Below, one piece after another: positions 60,781 to 64,000 of a stretch of 64,000 nt of DNA. The stretch spans positions 310,001-374,000 of the forward strand of contig NZ_QGGZ01000001.1 in the NCBI RefSeq assembly GCF_003148825.1, read 5' to 3'. A program made the translations under genes and the position numbers. The stretch comes from Streptomyces sp. CG 926 (GTDB taxonomy: Bacteria; Actinomycetota; Actinomycetes; Streptomycetales; Streptomycetaceae). Under the pieces are notes generated by a model, which was not told where the DNA came from, searched no databases, and saw only the letters and a program-made list of their open reading frames with translations. Numbering within the stretch: the first letter of the stretch is position 1; the number at the start of each line of letters is the position of its first letter.

Positions 60781-61236
60781 CTAGGGCCTCTTGCGGAAGT
60801 GCTGGTCACAACCACTCGTCGATGGCAGCGAGGTGGATTTTGCTGGTCAGCCCGCCACAGGAACGTCCGAGCCCGTAGTCGGCCGGCTCGACGAAGACTC
60901 CACCAGGCGGCTCCTTCTGGAGGTCCCCCTTTTCGCCGCCCCCGCGGCGTGCTGGTGAGCCCGGCCCATGTCCCGTCTCGCTGCCGGTGGCGGAACAGGT
61001 CGTAGACCCGGTCCCACGGCCCGTAGGGTTCGAGCACGTCCGGCCAGGGGGCGCCGGTCCGAGTCCGCCACCGTATGCCGTCTATCAGCTGTCGGCGCGT
61101 CCACACCTGCGGACGGCCCGGCTCGATGCCCGTCGGTAGCAACGGCTCGAGCCGGGCCCACCGGCCGTTCGTCAATCCCCACATCCCACAGGACGTGATC
61201 GTCAACCAACGAGATCCGCTTCGCAACAGCCCCTAG
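60781..61236 (-). mobile_element. Internally deleted IS5-type element, MITE-like
   Basis: About 450 bases flanked by CTAG on both sides (60781-60784 and 61233-61236), a target duplication used by some IS5-family members. The ends are imperfect inverted repeats: CTAGGGCCTCTTGCGGAA against CTAGGGGCTGTTGCGAAG. Inside is a transposase gene reduced to its head and a few C-terminal residues. It can no longer move by itself. Confidence 0.8.
60806..61184 (-). pseudogene. IS5-family transposase, broken
   Basis: From ATG at 61184 the head GRWARLEPLLPTGIEPGRPQ, WTRRQLIDGIRWRTRTGAPW and RVYDLFRHRQRDGTWAG match Streptomyces IS5-type transposases. The frame then breaks: pieces of the following region appear in other frames as HQHAAGAAKRG and DLQKEPPGGVFVEPADYGLG, then SKIHLA joins AIDEWL, the usual C-terminal end. 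Two deletions, including the whole DDE core, and a one-base shift in a G-run explain this. Confidence 0.85.
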
Positions 61237-61889
61237 CCGAGCTGCAGACCCAGGAACTTTGCCGGGGCCAGCTCCAGGAACTTCGACATCGCGGTGGCGA
61301 GCCGCGCCGCCTCGGACCCACCGGGCTCGCCTGCCAAGCTACGGAACGTCAGTTCCAGAGCCCGGTCACCGTCGCGCACCAGAAGGGTGGTGATCTGGGC
61401 CTGCTGCCCGACCGGACCGGCGAGCATCGTACGCATCAAGGCCTCGTCACCGAACCTCTGCTCCACCTTGAGCGGCTCGCTCGGATCATCGGCCGGATCC
61501 ACCACCTGGATGGTGATCTGCTGATCGCCGATGCTCATCGTCCAAGCGGCGCACTGCGCGTACACCTGCCGCATGTCGGCCATCCAGGCCACGGCAGCCC
61601 CTGCTGCCCGCTCCGAGACCCCCTCGTCGACGACTATCGAGGAGTCGGCGTTCATGAACGAGGTCCTGACCTCTCTCGCGGCCTTGTCGTTGAACGCCTT
61701 GTTCAGCAGGGCCGTGAGTTCCGGGGACGGACCGGTCATCGGCGGCGGGTCCTCGTCGGACGAGGGCGACGCCAGCTCAGTGAAATCGTCGAGGCGCGCG
61801 TCGGCCAGATCCGCTGCCGTGACCAGTAGCTGCTCAAGGTCTCCGGGCCGTGCGGTCGGCGCCGATTGCGAACCGTCAAATGCGCTCAC
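61233..61889 (-). CDS. Sensor-domain-like protein, stop codon at IS boundary
   Basis: 218 residues from GTG at 61889, with AAGGGG seven bases upstream. Residues about 90-205 (YAQCAAWTMSIGDQQITIQV, ALMRTMLAGPVGQQAQITTL, VRDGDRALELTFRSL) resemble the PknH-type extracellular sensor domain, but no signal peptide or lipobox is seen, so it may be cytoplasmic or lack its real N-terminus. Its stop TAG lies in the CTAG duplicated by the neighbouring IS remnant, so the C-terminus may have been altered by insertion. Confidence 0.6.
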   Translation of the reverse strand: MSAFDGSQSAPTARPGDLEQLLVTAADLADARLDDFTELASPSSDEDPPPMTGPSPELTALLNKAFNDKAAREVRTSFMNADSSIVVDEGVSERAAGAAVAWMADMRQVYAQCAAWTMSIGDQQITIQVVDPADDPSEPLKVEQRFGDEALMRTMLAGPVGQQAQITTLLVRDGDRALELTFRSLAGEPGGSEAARLATAMSKFLELAPAKFLGLQLG

Positions 61890-62143
61890 GAAGTTACCCC
61901 TTCAAACGGTGGATGGCATGTGGCAGGCGCCACCGTAACCCGCTACGGCACCAAGATGATCAAGGATTCCGCGCAATGCTGAAAGTTGCGGTGCCGACGC
62001 CGGCGCGACGGCGGTTCCCTCGTTCGTGGCGCACCCACCCGCCGCGCACCGGGCCGACGCCCTGTTCGGCCGGCCGATACCGCGCCGCCGCCACCGCTCC
62101 GTCGTCCGTCGTCCATCCGGAAGGTATGACGAGCGGCGCGCCG

Positions 62144-64000
62144 TCAGAACCGAACCGCCTGGTCGGCGTCCCGCCGCCCGGCCCGGGACCTGATCAGCCG
62201 GGCGGCCGGCAGGGCCGCGAGCAGGACGGCGCCGACCGCCCACCAGAGGGTGGTGGTGTAGGCGTCCAGCAGGCGGGCGAACACATCGGTGTCGTCCGAG
62301 ACCTGCTGGAGGCGGCTCACCAGGACGGTGCCGAGCACCGCCCCGCCGATCGACTGCCCCAGGTGGTGGGCCACGCCGAGGGCCGCCGCGGCCCCGCCCG
62401 CGTGCTGCGGGGACACCCCGTCGGTCACGGTGGCGTAGAGCGGGACGAGGGCCAGGCCCAGGCCGATGCCGGTGAGCAGCATGCCGGGCAGTACCCCGAT
62501 CGCGTACGTGGTCGCGCCGCCCACCCCGGCCAGCAGGGCCAACCCGAGGGCCGTGGCCACCAGGCCCGGCAGGATCAGGGCGCGCGGGGCGACGCGGTGC
62601 ACCAGTCGGGCGGAGACCTGGGTGGCGGTCACGAGGGCGGCGGCGACGAGCGGCAGGTGGGCCGCCCCGGACGCGGCCGGTCCCTGGCCGCGGATCTGCT
62701 GCGCGAAGAAGCCCAGGGCGGGGAGGAGTACGACCAGGGCGACGCCGGTGCCGAGGACGACCAGCAGGGAGGTGAGTCGGCTCCGGTCGGCGAGGACGTA
62801 CGCCGGGAGCAGCGGGCGGGACGTGCTCCTCTGCCACCACAGGAAGGCGGCGAGCAGTGCAATGCCGGCCACGACAAGGATCAGGGTCTGGACGAGGCCC
62901 CAGTCCTCGGCCTCGGCGAGACCGAGGGTCAGGGCGGCGGAGCCCGCCGTGCCGAGGAGCACGCCGAGGCCGTCGAACCGGACGCCGGTGCGGCCCGGAC
63001 GGTCGGGCAGCAGGGTGAGCGCGCCGATCAGGGCGAGCACGGCGAGCGGAACGATCGACCACAGGGCCCAGCGCCACGCCAGGGTCTCGGCGAGCCACCC
63101 GCCCGTGAACACGCCGAGCGCGCTACCGCCCGCGGCGACGGCCGCGTAGATCCCGAAGGCCCGGCCGCGTTCCCGGGGGTCGGTGAATCCGGTGGCCACC
63201 AGGGACAGCGCGGCCGGGACGAGGAGGGCGGCGAACACCCCCTGCAGGGCGCGGGAGGCGATCAGTGGTCCGGCCCCGGAGGCCGCGCCGCCGAACAGGG
63301 CCGTCGCCGCGAAACCGATCAGGCCGGCCACCAGCATCCGCCGGGCCCCCAGCAGGTCGGCGAGGTGCCCGCCGAGCAGCAGGAGTCCGCCGAGGGCTAC
63401 CAGGTAGGCGGTGAAGACCGGGTTCAAACCGTCGGCGCTAACGTTGAGGGCGGCGTGGATCTGCGGCCCCAGCAGGCTGAACTGCGCCGCCTCGACCAGC
63501 ACCAGCAGCTGCGTCAGCGCGAGGACGGCGAGGCCCCACCACCGCCTGGGGTGCGGGGGCGCGGGGGCCGCGGACGGGTCGCCGGGAACGGGGCCCGGGG
63601 GTGGGCCGAAGCCGTCCGCGGGGCCGAAGCGGCCGGGGGTCGTGGGGGCGTACGCGGGTGGCGGGGGCGGCGTCCCGTACGGGGCCGCGTCCTGGCGGGA
63701 CTGTGCCGGTACGAGGCGGGGGTCCCGCGTTTCGGCGGGCGTGTCCTCGGTCCGGGCCTCGCTCGCCCCGGCTCCGCCGGACCCGGACCCGGCCCCGGGC
63801 CCGGGCCCGGCTCCTACGGGCGACGCCGGGGCGTAGTCCAGCAACCGCGCCGCATGGCGGCCCAGTTCGGCCAGCACCGCGCCCGGGAGCCACTCGCCGG
63901 CGGCGTCCGCCGCCGTCCGCGCCGCCACCTCCTCGGGGGTGGGCCGCCGGGCCGGGTCCTTGTGCAGGCAGGCACCGACGAGCTCGACCAGCGGCTCCGG
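62144..64000 (-). CDS. Protein kinase-MFS transporter fusion, 5' end outside window
   Basis: The frame is open to the window edge. The first visible residues, PLVELVGACLHKDPARRPTP, are the final helix (subdomain XI) of a bacterial Ser/Thr kinase. After a helical linker (WLPGAVLAELGRHAARLL) and a Pro/Gly-rich stretch of about 80 residues comes a 14-segment DHA2-type MFS domain: EAAQFSLLGPQIHAALNVSA, GGHLADLLGARRMLVAG (motif A), and GSALGVFTGGWLAETLAWRW (motif C). The C-terminus is basic. The kinase would sit inside the cell and could control the exporter by phosphorylation. The kinase's main motifs lie beyond the edge, so its activity is not shown here. Confidence 0.88.
   Translation of the reverse strand, partial: PEPLVELVGACLHKDPARRPTPEEVAARTAADAAGEWLPGAVLAELGRHAARLLDYAPASPVGAGPGPGAGSGSGGAGASEARTEDTPAETRDPRLVPAQSRQDAAPYGTPPPPPAYAPTTPGRFGPADGFGPPPGPVPGDPSAAPAPPHPRRWWGLAVLALTQLLVLVEAAQFSLLGPQIHAALNVSADGLNPVFTAYLVALGGLLLLGGHLADLLGARRMLVAGLIGFAATALFGGAASGAGPLIASRALQGVFAALLVPAALSLVATGFTDPRERGRAFGIYAAVAAGGSALGVFTGGWLAETLAWRWALWSIVPLAVLALIGALTLLPDRPGRTGVRFDGLGVLLGTAGSAALTLGLAEAEDWGLVQTLILVVAGIALLAAFLWWQRSTSRPLLPAYVLADRSRLTSLLVVLGTGVALVVLLPALGFFAQQIRGQGPAASGAAHLPLVAAALVTATQVSARLVHRVAPRALILPGLVATALGLALLAGVGGATTYAIGVLPGMLLTGIGLGLALVPLYATVTDGVSPQHAGGAAAALGVAHHLGQSIGGAVLGTVLVSRLQQVSDDTDVFARLLDAYTTTLWWAVGAVLLAALPAARLIRSRAGRRDADQAVRF

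Noticed and set aside
62099..62113. 15-base string shared with 48056-48070, both downstream of an MFS gene
   Set aside because: It is a simple cgtcgtc-type repeat and can occur by chance.
1..64000. CRISPR arrays, tRNA or rRNA genes, phage integrase or attachment site
   Set aside because: No evenly spaced long repeats, no cloverleaf-type sequence and no recombinase gene were recognised.

Overview
This window is chromosomal DNA from a high-GC actinomycete, almost certainly a Streptomyces or close relative. The base composition is very GC-rich with strong third-position GC. Typical Streptomyces families occur: an SsgA-like sporulation protein, a WhiB-like protein, a GPP34 protein, an SCO6745-like protein, MmyB-like and TPR-type XRE regulators, MAB_1171c-type membrane proteins, F420-type LLM oxidoreductases and Ser/Thr kinases. 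About 60 protein genes were found. No rRNA, tRNA or CRISPR array was seen. Both edges cut a gene: an SDR oxidoreductase on the left and a kinase-MFS fusion on the right.

Layout. 1-2 kb: SDR start, a MAB_1171c-like membrane protein and an ImmA/IrrE-type metalloprotein, all on the minus strand. 2-9.5 kb: Tex, SCO6745-like, a secreted M1 aminopeptidase, an MpaB-like oxygenase and a secreted sphingomyelinase. 9.6-12.9 kb: a small accessory-looking block with a pterin dehydratase, an XRE-TPR regulator, helically phased TGGCC repeats, four small unknown genes and a mini-XRE. 13-18.3 kb: BCCT transporter, acyl-CoA ligase with a divergent MerR regulator, and a maltokinase-cap-like protein. 18.4-25.3 kb: one five-gene acyl-CoA degradation operon (CoA-transferase/racemase, LLM oxidoreductase, acyl-CoA dehydrogenase, thiolase, FadB-like) behind a good promoter with an overlapping palindromic operator.

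25.5-34.5 kb: saccharopine-dehydrogenase-like reductase, endonuclease V, YciI, GNAT, a BNR-repeat protein, and an amidohydrolase with its TetR gene, divergent from an NCS1 permease, then an SsgA-like protein. 34.7-40.5 kb: ABC-F ribosome-protection ATPase, acyl-ACP desaturase behind a compound operator, a four-gene overlapping WXG-like operon, and a WhiB-like gene. 40.9-47.3 kb: unknown small protein, divergent LigD-polymerase and ATP-dependent ligase genes (NHEJ type), two flavoproteins, XRE-cupin and NUDIX. 47.4-51.7 kb: GPP34, a long DHA2 exporter and GH4 glycosidase.

51.7-57.1 kb: minisatellite, MmyB-like XRE, and a second module of XRE + ImmA/IrrE + MAB_1171c, then a DUF4239-like protein and a Pro-rich membrane protein. 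57.2-64 kb: receptor-type Ser/Thr kinase, YfcC-like transporter, an internally deleted IS5-type element with a broken transposase, a sensor-domain-like protein, and a gene whose N-terminus is the tail of a protein kinase and whose body is a DHA2 transporter.

The most unusual items are the kinase-MFS fusion, the two ImmA/MAB_1171c modules at opposite ends, the phased repeats in the 9.6-12.9 kb block, and the compound operator before the desaturase. Coordinates of starts were chosen by ribosome-binding-site spacing and family length; function calls rest on motif recognition, not on database searches.
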